Positions 25,586-34,658 of a stretch of 46,928 nucleotides of DNA are shown in pieces (within the stretch, counting starts at the first letter, position 1; the number at the start of each line of letters is the position of its first letter). Source of the DNA: Chloroflexota bacterium (GTDB lineage Bacteria; Chloroflexota; Anaerolineae; J102); assembly GCA_013151415.1 (NCBI GenBank), contig JAADII010000187.1:1-46928 (forward strand), given 5' to 3'. Position numbers and translations under genes: made by a program. Below the pieces are notes generated by a model. It made no database searches. It saw only the letters and a list, made by a program, of their open reading frames with translations, and was not told the DNA's origin.

Positions 25586-27435
25586 GGCGGTTTTGGCTCC
25601 AAACGAATAGTGGGGTTTATATCGAGGATCAATTCCACAGGACGGTTCAGCATTTGGGCAAGATCGCCCTGCATGGCTTCGGCGCGGGTTTCATCGATGG
25701 TTTCGGGGGTTTCGATTCGCACCTGGATAATGATCCTATCCTGCAAACTGGCGTCATATTCATACTCGCGTAGCCGCGCATGCGGAAGCTCATTCACGGC
25801 TTGGACGATGGCGGTTTCGATCTGCGTCTGCAATCGCGCATCGGCAATGCTGCGCGCGGTGACCGCGCTGAGAATGACGACAATCAGCACCATAAGCAGG
25901 CTTAGGCCCCGCCATCCGCGTGAGAACCAGCGAATACGGTCTCTGCGTCGCGGGTCGGGCTGAAACCCCAAGAGCAAGAAGACCACCCCGCCCACCGCGG
26001 CAATGGCCACCAGATTGGTGAGAAACAACAGGCTTGCGCCCGCGGCCAAGCCGATTTCGGCCTGAGCCAGAGCCAACCCAACCGTGGCCAGCGGGGGAAC
26101 CAAGGCTACGGCAATGGCCACGCCGGGAAGCGCGCTGGACAATTGTCGTCGGCAGAGGGCGTAAGCGGCGGCTGCGCCGGCGAATACGGCCACGCCTAAG
26201 TCCAGTAAACCGGGCGAGCCCCGCGCCTGCATTTCGTCGGTGACGCCCTCAAAGCGCACCATCGATCCCAACAAAACGCTCAGAATGAGACCCAAGGCGA
26301 TCCCTTTGGCCAGGCTGGTGACGGAAGTTTTCAACAAGCGGGCGTCTCCCTGCACTACGCCCAGCCCCAAAGCCACCACGGCCGACATCAGCGGCGCCAC
26401 AAGCATGGCGCCAATAACCACGGCCGGGCTATCGAGCAACAAACCCAAGCCGGCGATGAGGGTGGACAAGCCCATCATTGTAAGAAAGTCGGTGTTCGCT
26501 CGAGCGCTGCGTCGCAATTCGCGATATGCATCCACCTTTTCGGCTTCGGTGAGGGTGGGTGTGTGATTGACAAACGCGTCGAGAACGCGACGCCCCACGG
26601 TCACGCGGCGAGGCGGCGGCCGTTTGGTCACCAACACGGGGATCTGCGCTTCCCGCGCGACGCGGTCGGGAATTTGGCCAAACAACATGCGCGCGACAAT
26701 ATGCTCGCGCGAGGCCCCGATCATGAGTAGATCAAAATGTTCTGGCCTGGCGGCCTGCAAGATGCCCTGAGCCGGCGAACGGGCCCGGATCACTTGGATG
26801 TGCATGTGCGCGGCGCGCGGCCCCAATTTCTCGCTGAGGCTTTTCTGTAAATGGGCCCGGGTTTGCTCGACTTTGGCGTCATCGGCCTGGACGGGAAGCA
26901 CCGAAAGCCAGGTGATCGACCCGTGATAACTCGCGGCCAGGTCTTCGGCGAAGCTCATGGCCAATTCCGCGTTGGGCCCGCCTGCACTGGGCAGCAATAT
27001 CCGCCGCGGTTCTGGAATGTCGTAAGACCCGCGCCACACCACCGAATCGCACGGAACGTCGAGCAGCAGCTCGTGCATTTCGAGATCACGCGCATCCAAT
27101 ACGTCGTGGGGCGTGCGACGCCAACTCAGCATCAATAGATCGGGTTGTAGCTGCTCGGCCACTTCGCGAACAACGCCAACCATGCTGTGGCCGGGCCGTA
27201 TCATGGTTTCGGCCGCGACGCCCTCCTCCTCGAATTTTCTGGCCAAAGTCTTTAGCCAGGCGTCCGCGCCTTTCCCCGCGAGGTCGTTGCGCCCATCGGG
27301 CCAAATTTGTACATGAAGCAAAATGACCCGCGCCCTTCGCTTTTTGGCGATGGGCAACGCCACAGGCAGCAACTTTTCCACCTGTTGCAGAGAAGATGCT
27401 GGCAACAAAAGGAGGAATTCACTGTTTTCGGCCAT
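25582..27435 (-). CDS. Tandem universal stress protein-DUF389 membrane fusion
   Basis: A 617-residue fusion. Two UspA-like domains occupy about 1-135 and 143-275; the second ends in a G-A-S-R-E-H-x-x-x-R-x-L-F-G-type nucleotide loop (LMIGASREH...). The DUF389 membrane domain follows (about 310-560), with motifs such as S-P-A-V-V-I-G-A-M-L-V-A-P-L-M and a set of hydrophobic helices, and then a soluble C-terminal tail. Both halves are known separately; DUF389 proteins are membrane proteins of unproven role. Nucleotide binding by the Usp part may regulate the membrane part, which is inference. It is divergent from the lipoamide dehydrogenase gene. Confidence 0.88.
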   Translation of the reverse strand: MAENSEFLLLLPASSLQQVEKLLPVALPIAKKRRARVILLHVQIWPDGRNDLAGKGADAWLKTLARKFEEEGVAAETMIRPGHSMVGVVREVAEQLQPDLLMLSWRRTPHDVLDARDLEMHELLLDVPCDSVVWRGSYDIPEPRRILLPSAGGPNAELAMSFAEDLAASYHGSITWLSVLPVQADDAKVEQTRAHLQKSLSEKLGPRAAHMHIQVIRARSPAQGILQAARPEHFDLLMIGASREHIVARMLFGQIPDRVAREAQIPVLVTKRPPPRRVTVGRRVLDAFVNHTPTLTEAEKVDAYRELRRSARANTDFLTMMGLSTLIAGLGLLLDSPAVVIGAMLVAPLMSAVVALGLGVVQGDARLLKTSVTSLAKGIALGLILSVLLGSMVRFEGVTDEMQARGSPGLLDLGVAVFAGAAAAYALCRRQLSSALPGVAIAVALVPPLATVGLALAQAEIGLAAGASLLFLTNLVAIAAVGGVVFLLLGFQPDPRRRDRIRWFSRGWRGLSLLMVLIVVILSAVTARSIADARLQTQIETAIVQAVNELPHARLREYEYDASLQDRIIIQVRIETPETIDETRAEAMQGDLAQMLNRPVELILDINPTIRLEPKPP

Positions 27436-27490
27436 GACGCCATTATCCTAGCACAGCCATCCTCGCAATGCGAAGCGCGTGAGCGTGTGG

Positions 27491-27496
27491 TATAAT
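27491..27496 (+). promoter_or_regulatory. -10 element before the dihydrolipoyl dehydrogenase gene
   Basis: A perfect TATAAT. No good -35 is visible 16-18 bases upstream (TGCGAA at best). The ATG follows at 27569. Confidence 0.4.
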
Positions 27497-27568
27497 GCCG
27501 AAGTCAACCGTTTCTCTCCCTGACATCAAATCTCCATTCCATCCAACACTGTCTTGGTTCAGAACAAC

Positions 27569-28963
27569 ATGTCAACACAATACGACTACGACGTCATGGT
27601 ATTGGGCGGCGGACCGGGCGGTTATGTGGCCGCGATCCGAGCCGCGCAGTTGGGTTTAAAGACGGCCGTCGTCGAGAAAGAGCATCTCGGCGGCGTATGT
27701 TTGAATTGGGGGTGCATTCCCAGTAAAGCGCTGATTCGCAACGCCGAGATCGCCAATCTGCTCAAGCGCAGCAAGGAATTTGGGTTTCACTTCGAAAACC
27801 TCAGCATGGATTATGGCGCGGCCATCAAGCGCAGCCGCCAGGTGGTCAATCGTCTGGTCAAGGGCGTTGGCGCGCTAATGCGCAAGAACAAAATTGATGT
27901 GATCAAGGGTTTCGGCGCGCTGGAGGGCGCGCACGCGATTCGCGTGGACGACCGCACTTTCACCGCGGCCAACATCATTTTATCGACGGGCGGTCGGCCC
28001 AATAGCCTGCCCGGCGTTGAATTCGATGGCGAACGCGTGCTCAACTATCGGCAAGCCATTGTGCAAACGGCTCTTCCCCCCACCTTTGCCATTGTGGGCG
28101 CGGGGCCAATTGGCATGGAATTCGCCTACGTTTATCGTTCATATGGCGTGGAGGTGACCGTCATTGAGATGTTGCCTCACATCTTACCAAACGAAGACCC
28201 CGAGGTGGCCGCTGTGGTGGCCAAGGCTTTTCGTAAGGCGGGCGTGCGCTTGCTTGAGGGCGCGCGCACCGAACAGGTGGAGGTGGGTGAAAAGGGAGTG
28301 GTTCTCCATGTGAAACATCTTGAAAGCGGCGAGACCGAGCGCATCGAAGCGAGCCAGGCGCTCATCGCCATAGGCATTCGCCCCAATAGCGAAGGGATTG
28401 GGTTGGAGAAGGCGGGCGTTGTCACACAGCGCGGCTGGGTCCAGATAGATGAGGTTATGCGCACCAACGTCCCCAATATCTACGCCATTGGAGATCTCAC
28501 GGGTAAAATGCCGCTCGCCCATGTGGCCAGCGCCCAGGGTCTTGTCGCGGCCGAAACCATCGCAGGCGTCGAAACGCTGCCGATTGAGGATTATCAGGCC
28601 ATGCCTCGTTGCACATATTGTTCGCCGCAGGTGGCCAGCCTGGGTCTCACCGAGGCGCAGGCTCGTGAGCAAGGCTATGACGTGACGGTTGGTCAATTTC
28701 CCTTCCAGGCCAATGGCAAAGCGTTGGGATTGGCCGAGCGCGAAGGCTTTGTGAAGCTGGTGGTCGACGCCAAATACGGCGAAATCTTAGGCGTGCATAT
28801 GGTTGGGCCCGAAGTGACCGAACTGTTGCCTGAACTGAGTCTGGCCAAGTTTATGGAGCTGACCCCCGCGGAGATAGCTCGCAACATACACGCTCATCCC
28901 ACTCTTTCAGAAGTGGTGATGGAAGCCGCACACGCCGCATTGGGCCATGCGATTCATATGTGA
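27569..28963 (+). CDS. lpdA: Dihydrolipoyl dehydrogenase
   Basis: A 464-residue flavoprotein disulfide reductase. It reoxidises dihydrolipoamide in 2-oxoacid dehydrogenase or glycine cleavage complexes. The FAD motif GGGPGGYVAA, the redox pair G-V-C-L-N-W-G-C (C44 and C49), the NAD motif G-A-G-P-I-G-M-E-F and the C-terminal H-A-H-P-T-L-S-E dyad region are present. I start at ATG 27569; a TTG five codons earlier is less likely. No E1 or E2 subunit is adjacent, but lipoyl synthase is encoded two genes downstream, so the region supports lipoate-dependent metabolism. Confidence 0.96.
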   Translation: MSTQYDYDVMVLGGGPGGYVAAIRAAQLGLKTAVVEKEHLGGVCLNWGCIPSKALIRNAEIANLLKRSKEFGFHFENLSMDYGAAIKRSRQVVNRLVKGVGALMRKNKIDVIKGFGALEGAHAIRVDDRTFTAANIILSTGGRPNSLPGVEFDGERVLNYRQAIVQTALPPTFAIVGAGPIGMEFAYVYRSYGVEVTVIEMLPHILPNEDPEVAAVVAKAFRKAGVRLLEGARTEQVEVGEKGVVLHVKHLESGETERIEASQALIAIGIRPNSEGIGLEKAGVVTQRGWVQIDEVMRTNVPNIYAIGDLTGKMPLAHVASAQGLVAAETIAGVETLPIEDYQAMPRCTYCSPQVASLGLTEAQAREQGYDVTVGQFPFQANGKALGLAEREGFVKLVVDAKYGEILGVHMVGPEVTELLPELSLAKFMELTPAEIARNIHAHPTLSEVVMEAAHAALGHAIHM

Positions 28964-29031
28964 AATTCGAGGCGTATTGGCGTCCGACGCATGATTTCGC
29001 CCAATTTTCTTGCCAAACGCGTGATATAATC

Positions 29032-30024
29032 ATGATCCCTGTTATTCATTTCGGACTCGGCCCCATTGGCCGAACCATTGGAAAAGTGGTGGCTGAAGAG
29101 GGTCGTTTGCAATCCGCGGCCGCGGTCGATGTCGATCCGGCCATTGTTGGTCGCCGTTTAGATGAGATCTGCGACGCGGACCTGCCGCCCCTGGTGGTGG
29201 TGGATAGCCTGGACGCGGTGGCTGTTCCGGCCGGAGCGGTGCTCTTGCAGGCCACCGTGTCCCAGATGACGGCCGCGCGCGAACAGCTTTTAGAAGCCAT
29301 TGAGCGCGGTTTCCATGTTGTGTCTACGTGTGAAGAGCTGGTTTGGCCCTGGGATGATCATCCCAGGCTTGCAGATGAGATCGACGCGGCCGCTCGCAAC
29401 GCAGGCGTGACCGTGCTCGGCGTGGGCGTGAATCCAGGTTTTGTGATGGACCTGTTGCCCGCGTTGGCCGCGCGCGCGACCATCGAGATCGAAGCGGTGC
29501 ATATTTCGCGCTATGTTGATCTGCGCGAGCGACGGCTGGCTTTGCGTCAGAAGATGGGCGTGGGCCGAGATCCGGCCTGGGTTCAGCGCATGGTCGATGA
29601 GGAGCGCATGGGTCATGTGGGATTAGCGCTCAGCGCGCATATGTTGGCTGCAAGTTTGGGTTGGCGGCTCGATGTGGTGGATATCGAAAATAGGGCCATT
29701 GCAGCCACGGACTCGACCGTAGTGGAAATGGATGAAGTGCTGCCGGGCCAATGCATTGGCGTGTGGCAAAAAGTGACGGGCATCGTGCGCGGCATGCCGC
29801 GCATCTTTCTCACCTTGATAATGCAGCTCGACGTGGAAGGCGGTTCGCGCGATGAGATCCTCATCGATGGTGAACAGTGTTTGCGTCTGCGCATCGATGG
29901 GTTGCACGGCGATCGGGCGACCGCGGCCCTCGTGGTGAACCAAGCCTTGCATGTTCGAAATATGCCGCCCGGATTGCAAACCATGCTCACCGCGCCGCTT
30001 CTGCCGCGAGCGTCGAAACCATGA
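29032..30024 (+). CDS. DapB-like dehydrogenase (possible 2,4-diaminopentanoate dehydrogenase)
   Basis: A 330-residue NAD(P)-dependent dehydrogenase of the dihydrodipicolinate reductase-like family. The Rossmann motif GLGPIGRTIG opens the protein (8-17) and the G-V-G-V-N-P-G-F-V-M-D-L-L segment is typical of the group that includes 2,4-diaminopentanoate dehydrogenase of ornithine fermentation. No other ornithine or lysine fermentation gene is visible, so the substrate is open. It lacks the basic SGTTGK-type segment of true DapB. It lies between lpdA and lipA. The start is fixed by the Rossmann strand. Confidence 0.75.
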   Translation: MIPVIHFGLGPIGRTIGKVVAEEGRLQSAAAVDVDPAIVGRRLDEICDADLPPLVVVDSLDAVAVPAGAVLLQATVSQMTAAREQLLEAIERGFHVVSTCEELVWPWDDHPRLADEIDAAARNAGVTVLGVGVNPGFVMDLLPALAARATIEIEAVHISRYVDLRERRLALRQKMGVGRDPAWVQRMVDEERMGHVGLALSAHMLAASLGWRLDVVDIENRAIAATDSTVVEMDEVLPGQCIGVWQKVTGIVRGMPRIFLTLIMQLDVEGGSRDEILIDGEQCLRLRIDGLHGDRATAALVVNQALHVRNMPPGLQTMLTAPLLPRASKP

Positions 30025-30125
30025 GATGATGGCGCTCAAGAAGATATCGCTTCGTCGTCTCTGGATCCCACGGCCTTATCGTTCATCCTCTCATTAACGG
30101 CGACATCCACGCTAACGCATCAGCA

Positions 30126-30175
30126 CCCAATACCCAATATCCAATATCCAATATCCTGCTACCCAATACCCGATA
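30126..30175 (+). repeat. Short heptad repeat tract (YCCAATA)
   Basis: Four adjacent heptads, CCCAATA, CCCAATA, TCCAATA and TCCAATA (30126-30153), and after an 8-base break CCCAATA and CCCGATA (30162-30175). The tract ends 21 bases before lipA. It resembles the short tandemly repeated heptamers known from cyanobacterial intergenic DNA. Effect on the gene unknown. Confidence 0.75.
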
Positions 30176-30196
30176 TTCACCATCCAACACCCTCCC

Positions 30197-31147
30197 ATGT
30201 CCACACCCATCGAACTGGATCCCAACCCCCCTCGTCATAATTGGCGCGAACCGCAACTGACCCGCGGCCGTCGGCCCGATTGGCTGCGCGTGCGTCCCGC
30301 CGATGGCCCCAACTATCGCCATTTACACGAGCTTATGCGAAGCCACCACTTGCATACGGTGTGTGAAGAGGCTGGTTGTCCCAACATTGGCGAGTGCTGG
30401 GGTCGCGGCACGGCCACTTTTTTGCTTTTGGGTGAAATATGCACCCGTTCTTGCGGCTTTTGTAAGATCGTCACCGGTCGTCCCACCAAAGTGGACGTGT
30501 TAGAACCGCTTCGCGTGGCCCGCACCATACAAAAGATGAAGCTTCGTCATGCTGTGCTTACATCGGTCAATCGCGATGAATTGCCTGATGGGGGCGCGTT
30601 CATCTTTGCGGCCACCATCCGTAAGATTCGTGAATTGGTTCCTGGCTGCACCATTGAAGTGCTCATTCCCGATTTTATGGGCGACGCCGACGCACTTTAC
30701 ACGGTCATGCGCGAGCGTCCCGAGATACTCAATCACAATGTGGAGACGGTTCCGCGGCTCTATCGTCGCGTGCGTCCTCAGGCCAAGTATCCTCGTTCGT
30801 TGCAAGTGTTGCAACGGGCCAAAGAAATGGATCCCGAAGCGCTGACCAAATCGGGCTTGATGGTGGGTTTGGGAGAGCGATGGGAGGAAGTGGTGCAAGT
30901 GCTCGAAGACCTGCGAGCGGTCGATGTCGATATTGTCACCATTGGCCAATATCTCCAACCGAGCCGTTTTCATTTACCTATCGAACGCTATTACACGCCG
31001 GATGAGTTTCGAGACCTGCGACGCATTGGCGAGAAAATGGGCTTTAAATGGGTGGAATCCGGCCCTTTGGTCCGCTCCTCTTACCACGCCGATGGCCAGG
31101 CCCGGCTGACCCCGCGCGGGCAAGCTATGGAGGCCGCGTCGATTTGA
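30197..31147 (+). CDS. lipA: Lipoyl synthase
   Basis: A 316-residue radical SAM enzyme that inserts two sulfurs into protein-bound octanoyl groups to make lipoyl cofactor. Both iron-sulfur motifs are intact: the auxiliary cluster C-x4-C-x5-C at C56, C61 and C67, and the radical SAM cluster C-x3-C-x2-C at C82, C86 and C89. The C-terminal R-S-S-Y-H-A motif (293-298) supplies the conserved Ser ligand. lipB is not adjacent. With lpdA nearby, it points to lipoate-dependent complexes. The start ATG 30197 lacks a strong ribosome binding site and follows the heptad repeat tract. Confidence 0.97.
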   Translation: MSTPIELDPNPPRHNWREPQLTRGRRPDWLRVRPADGPNYRHLHELMRSHHLHTVCEEAGCPNIGECWGRGTATFLLLGEICTRSCGFCKIVTGRPTKVDVLEPLRVARTIQKMKLRHAVLTSVNRDELPDGGAFIFAATIRKIRELVPGCTIEVLIPDFMGDADALYTVMRERPEILNHNVETVPRLYRRVRPQAKYPRSLQVLQRAKEMDPEALTKSGLMVGLGERWEEVVQVLEDLRAVDVDIVTIGQYLQPSRFHLPIERYYTPDEFRDLRRIGEKMGFKWVESGPLVRSSYHADGQARLTPRGQAMEAASI

Positions 31148-31239
31148 CATATGGCGAACCTTTGAGTACTATGCCCCGCGTTTTTTGGTCACGACTTCAC
31201 CTCCCTTTCCGGCATTGTTGCGGCCCAACAACAATGCTG

Positions 31240-31294
31240 AAAGAGGACGGACCGAACCGCTTTCCTCGTGCGCGGTTCCTGTCCGTCCTCTTTT
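31240..31294 (+). terminator. Rho-independent terminator after lipA
   Basis: A long inverted repeat: AAAGAGGACGGAC (31240-31252) plus GAACCGC pairs with GCGGTTC plus GTCCGTCCTCTTTT (31272-31294), ending in a T run. A smaller hairpin, CATTGTTG/CAACAATG, lies just upstream (from 31213). Confidence 0.85.
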
Positions 31295-31319
31295 CATTTT
31301 AAGGAGAGAAACATCCTTT

Positions 31320-32504
31320 ATGATTGATTTTCTAAATCAGGCCAAATCACTGGCTGAAAACCTGCGTCAATGGCGGCGAGATTTTCATCGTCATCCCGAA
31401 TTGGGGTTTCAAGAAGTGCGCACGGCGGGAATCGTGGCCGAGCATCTACGCGCTCTTGGCGTGGAGATCACCACAGGCGTAGGTCGGACCGGCGTGGTTG
31501 GTTTGATCGAAGGCGCGCGGCCAGGGCGCACGGTGTTGTTGCGCTTCGACATGGATGCTCTGCCCATTCATGAAGAGACGGGTTTGCCTTTCGCCAGCCA
31601 GAATCCCGGCGTTATGCATGCGTGCGGGCACGATGGTCATACGGCCATTGGCATGGCCGTAGCCCAGCTTTTGGTGGAGACGGCCCACCAATGGCCCGGC
31701 AAGGTGAAGCTGCTTTTCCAGCCCGCAGAAGAAGGTTTGGGCGGCGCACTGGCCACCATCGAGGATGGCGCACTCGATGATCCCACGCCAGACGCGGCTT
31801 TTGCCCTGCATTTATGGAGCCAATTGCCTGCCGGACAAGTGGTCATCCAACCAGGCCCTCTTCTGGCCGCGGCCGATCATTTCGAGATAACCCTACGCGG
31901 ACGCGGCGGACACGGCGCTCAGCCTCACACCACCATCGACGCCATTCTTGTGGCTGTGCAGGCAGCCAATGCGCTCTACAGCATTGTGGGGCGCAATATT
32001 CCGCCTTCAGAAATGGCCGTGCTCAGTATCGGAACTTTTCATGCCGGGAAAGCGTTCAATGTGATAGCCGAAGAGGTCGCGCTTTCGGGCACGCTTCGCA
32101 CTTTCAACGCCGATGTGCGCGAAATCCTTATTCAGCGCATGGATGCCATTTTGTCTGGCGTAACACAGGCTCATGGCGCAGATTACCAGCTGATATTTCA
32201 TGAGCATACGCCCGCTGTGCACAACGATCCCCACATGACCGAAATCGCCAAGAAAGCCGCTCGCGGTTTGGTGCGAGAGTCGGACATTGTTCAAACTACG
32301 CCGATCATGGCGGCTGAGGATATGGCCGAGATCATGAATCGCGCGCCTGGATGTTACATCTTTTTGGGCGCTGCGCCTCCACAAAGCGCGCCCGAGCCGC
32401 ATCACAGCCCTCGTTTTGATATCGATGAAAGCCAGCTTCCGCTCGCGGCCGCGCTTATGGCGGCCATGGCGGTGACCTTTCTCGAAGAGAAGACGTCAGG
32501 ATGA
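31320..32504 (+). CDS. M20 family amidohydrolase
   Basis: A 394-residue M20 zinc amidohydrolase of the hippurate hydrolase/N-acyl-amino acid hydrolase type. Metal-binding motifs HACGHDGH, P-A-E-E-G and the dimerisation segment G-R-G-G-H-G-A-Q-P-H are present. It removes acyl groups from N-acylated amino acids or related amides in the cytoplasm. AAGGAGAG (31301-31308) lies before ATG 31320. It overlaps panE by four bases (ATGA), so the two form an operon. Confidence 0.92.
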   Translation: MIDFLNQAKSLAENLRQWRRDFHRHPELGFQEVRTAGIVAEHLRALGVEITTGVGRTGVVGLIEGARPGRTVLLRFDMDALPIHEETGLPFASQNPGVMHACGHDGHTAIGMAVAQLLVETAHQWPGKVKLLFQPAEEGLGGALATIEDGALDDPTPDAAFALHLWSQLPAGQVVIQPGPLLAAADHFEITLRGRGGHGAQPHTTIDAILVAVQAANALYSIVGRNIPPSEMAVLSIGTFHAGKAFNVIAEEVALSGTLRTFNADVREILIQRMDAILSGVTQAHGADYQLIFHEHTPAVHNDPHMTEIAKKAARGLVRESDIVQTTPIMAAEDMAEIMNRAPGCYIFLGAAPPQSAPEPHHSPRFDIDESQLPLAAALMAAMAVTFLEEKTSG

Positions 32505-33466
32505 AAGTTGTCATTTTAGGCGCGGGCGCGTTGGGTTCGGTTTATGGCGGCCATCTGGCCCGCGCCGGGTTTGACGTCACCCTTATCGGCCGCGATCCGC
32601 ATATTCGCGCGGTGCGGACGAAGGGTCTGCGCGTCTCGGGCGCTCGCGAATTCGTGGTTCATCCAACTGCGACCACCGATGCGCGCACGGTGAAGGAGGC
32701 CGATTTGCTATTGGTGTGCGTGCGAGCGATCGATACCGAACAGGCCTTAAGCGATGTGGCGCATCTTCGCCCCGACATGGTCGTTTCTTTTCAGAATGGC
32801 ATTTACAAGGATGACGCACTCATTGCTCGCTTTGGCCCCGGCCCAGTGATGGGCGCCAGCAGCATTGTGGCCACCCATATGGTCGAGCCGGGACATGTTC
32901 GTTGCGCGCTGCTGGCGCACACCTGGTTTGGCGAACTGGACAACCACCGCACCCCGCGATTGCAGGGTCTGATAAGCATGTGGCGCCGAGCCGAAATGCC
33001 GGCGGACATACCCGATAGCATCCAGGTTTGCGAGTGGTCCAAGCTGGCTTACCTGTTGCCAGTGTCGGCCCTGAGCGCGTTAACCCGTTTGCCCTATCAT
33101 CTCATGCTGCAAAGTCCTGATCTGGCCTATCTTTTTGTGCAGATGGTCCGCGAGGCTTATAAGATCGCCCGCGCATATAATTTACGTTTGAGCGATTATC
33201 CAGGCATCCCTGTGCGCACCCTGGCCGAGAATCTCTTTGAACAAAGCGTGCGGTGGCTCATCGCGCGCGGCAAGGCGCTGGAGAGTTCGGGTCAGACGGA
33301 CATCACCGCCAATATGCTGCACGATGTTGTGATGAAGCGTCGGACCGAGATCGAAAGCATCGCCGGCGATCTCATCAAGCTGGCTCAGGATGCTGGGCTG
33401 AGCATTCCATCCATCCACTTTGCCTATCGGGCAATCCGCGGCATTGATCATTGGGCTTCGAGGTGA
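32501..33466 (+). CDS. panE: 2-dehydropantoate 2-reductase family protein
   Basis: A 321-residue ketopantoate reductase (PanE/ApbA) family protein. The NADP-binding G-A-G-A-L-G-S-V-Y-G-G motif begins at residue 7 and the C-terminal helical domain carries E-W-x-K-L-A-Y and the final Y-R-A-I-R-G segment. PanE reduces ketopantoate to pantoate in coenzyme A synthesis. Many ApbA paralogues act on other 2-oxo acids, and no panB, panC or panD is nearby, so the gene name is probable rather than certain. It is coupled to the M20 gene. Confidence 0.85.
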   Translation: MKVVILGAGALGSVYGGHLARAGFDVTLIGRDPHIRAVRTKGLRVSGAREFVVHPTATTDARTVKEADLLLVCVRAIDTEQALSDVAHLRPDMVVSFQNGIYKDDALIARFGPGPVMGASSIVATHMVEPGHVRCALLAHTWFGELDNHRTPRLQGLISMWRRAEMPADIPDSIQVCEWSKLAYLLPVSALSALTRLPYHLMLQSPDLAYLFVQMVREAYKIARAYNLRLSDYPGIPVRTLAENLFEQSVRWLIARGKALESSGQTDITANMLHDVVMKRRTEIESIAGDLIKLAQDAGLSIPSIHFAYRAIRGIDHWASR

Positions 33467-33471
33467 GAGAT

Positions 33472-34644
33472 ATGACCTGGTTCATCATTGATGAGAATGG
33501 TTATCGCTATCCCGTCACCGCGCCGGGCCTGAGTTTGGGCCGAGCCGGAGACAATGATGTGGTTCTGAACGATGAGAAAGTCTCGCGGCGACACGCTTCA
33601 ATTCAAGTGCGCCATGATCGACTTTGGTTGTACGATCGCGGCAGTTCAAACGGCACGTTTGTCAATGATGAGCGCGTGAGCGTGGAGGAGCCGCGTTTGT
33701 TGCAATCGGGTGATGTCATTCGCCTGGGCCAGAGCCAATTGCGGGTGGAGCAAATGATTTCGCCGCGGACGAGCAAGCCGCGAGAGCCCGAAATGGCCGC
33801 ATCTCCGTCCGCGAGCGTGCGGCCCGTCGAAGGTCTGACGTCGGCTCAGATCTGGCAAGCCGCGCTTGCCGGCGCGATCTTGGGCCTGGCCGGTTTGGCC
33901 ATTGTGGCGCTGATGGTTGTGCGGCCCTTGGTGCAAAGCGCTCAGTCCACGCCTACGCCGTCGAACTCCCAGGCCCCATTGGGCCCAGCTATGAGCGCCA
34001 CGGCTTTTGTGCTTGCCCCCATTGAAGATACGCCCACGGCCAGTGGCGGCACTGCGTTGGTGGTGGCCGAGCAGGGGCGGCTACTGACGGCTTATCGCGT
34101 GGTTTACGATCCCAACACGGGGCGACCGTACAATCGCAAAAGCCAGGTGTTGGTGCGCCTTCCGGCTACGAATAATGAACCCGAACGTTGGTACCAGGCC
34201 AGGGTGGTGCGCGCAGACCGGGCGCGAGACCTGGCCGTCTTACAAATATTTGCTCTGGATGACGGGTCGCCTTTGCCCAATAGCTTTCGCGTGCGGCCCG
34301 CGCCCTTGGGTGGCGCAGCGGTGCTGCAACCGGCCGCAGCCCTTTCTGTAATCAGTTATCCGGTGGAAATCAGCGGTCAGGCCGATGCGCAAATCGGACG
34401 AACGTTGGCGTTGGGATCCGGCTATTTGCTCGCGATCTTACCTGACCAGAGTTTAGGCGAAGAAGTGGGTTGGTTACAGACCAATATTCCTCTCAGTTAT
34501 GGCAACATTGGCGGCGTGGCGTTGGATGAACAAGGTCGCGTGGTGGGTCTCTACACAGGGGCGGAGCCACCCGAGGCCGCGGCCGAAGGAGGCGTCTTGC
34601 GGCCTATCGAGATGGCCGCGCCTCTGCTCGCAGGCTCGTTCTAA
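33472..34644 (+). CDS. FHA domain-TM-HtrA-like pseudo-protease
   Basis: A 390-residue protein. A phosphothreonine-binding FHA domain (about 1-95) has G-R (23-24), S-R-R-H (38-41) and S-N-G-T (59-62). A single membrane helix (about 128-150) and a Pro/Ser/Thr linker precede a trypsin-fold region (about 190-380) that follows HtrA order: L-L-T-A-Y-R-V-V, A-R-D-L-A-V-L-Q-I, then S-Y-G-N-I-G-G-V. The catalytic His position is Arg209 and the nucleophile Ser is Ile346; Asp253 remains. So it is probably a non-catalytic binding protein outside the cell, linked to cytoplasmic phosphorylation signals. Start ATG 33472 lies five bases after the panE stop. Confidence 0.82.
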   Translation: MTWFIIDENGYRYPVTAPGLSLGRAGDNDVVLNDEKVSRRHASIQVRHDRLWLYDRGSSNGTFVNDERVSVEEPRLLQSGDVIRLGQSQLRVEQMISPRTSKPREPEMAASPSASVRPVEGLTSAQIWQAALAGAILGLAGLAIVALMVVRPLVQSAQSTPTPSNSQAPLGPAMSATAFVLAPIEDTPTASGGTALVVAEQGRLLTAYRVVYDPNTGRPYNRKSQVLVRLPATNNEPERWYQARVVRADRARDLAVLQIFALDDGSPLPNSFRVRPAPLGGAAVLQPAAALSVISYPVEISGQADAQIGRTLALGSGYLLAILPDQSLGEEVGWLQTNIPLSYGNIGGVALDEQGRVVGLYTGAEPPEAAAEGGVLRPIEMAAPLLAGSF

Positions 34645-34658
34645 AATAAGGGCCTTAC

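Noticed and set aside
29025-29030. TATAAT as promoter of the DapB-like gene
   Set aside because: It ends two bases before the ATG, so transcription would begin inside the gene; the Rossmann motif leaves no later start.
30126-30175. CRISPR array or phage attachment site at the heptad repeats
   Set aside because: Units are seven bases with no spacers, and no integrase or Cas gene is near.
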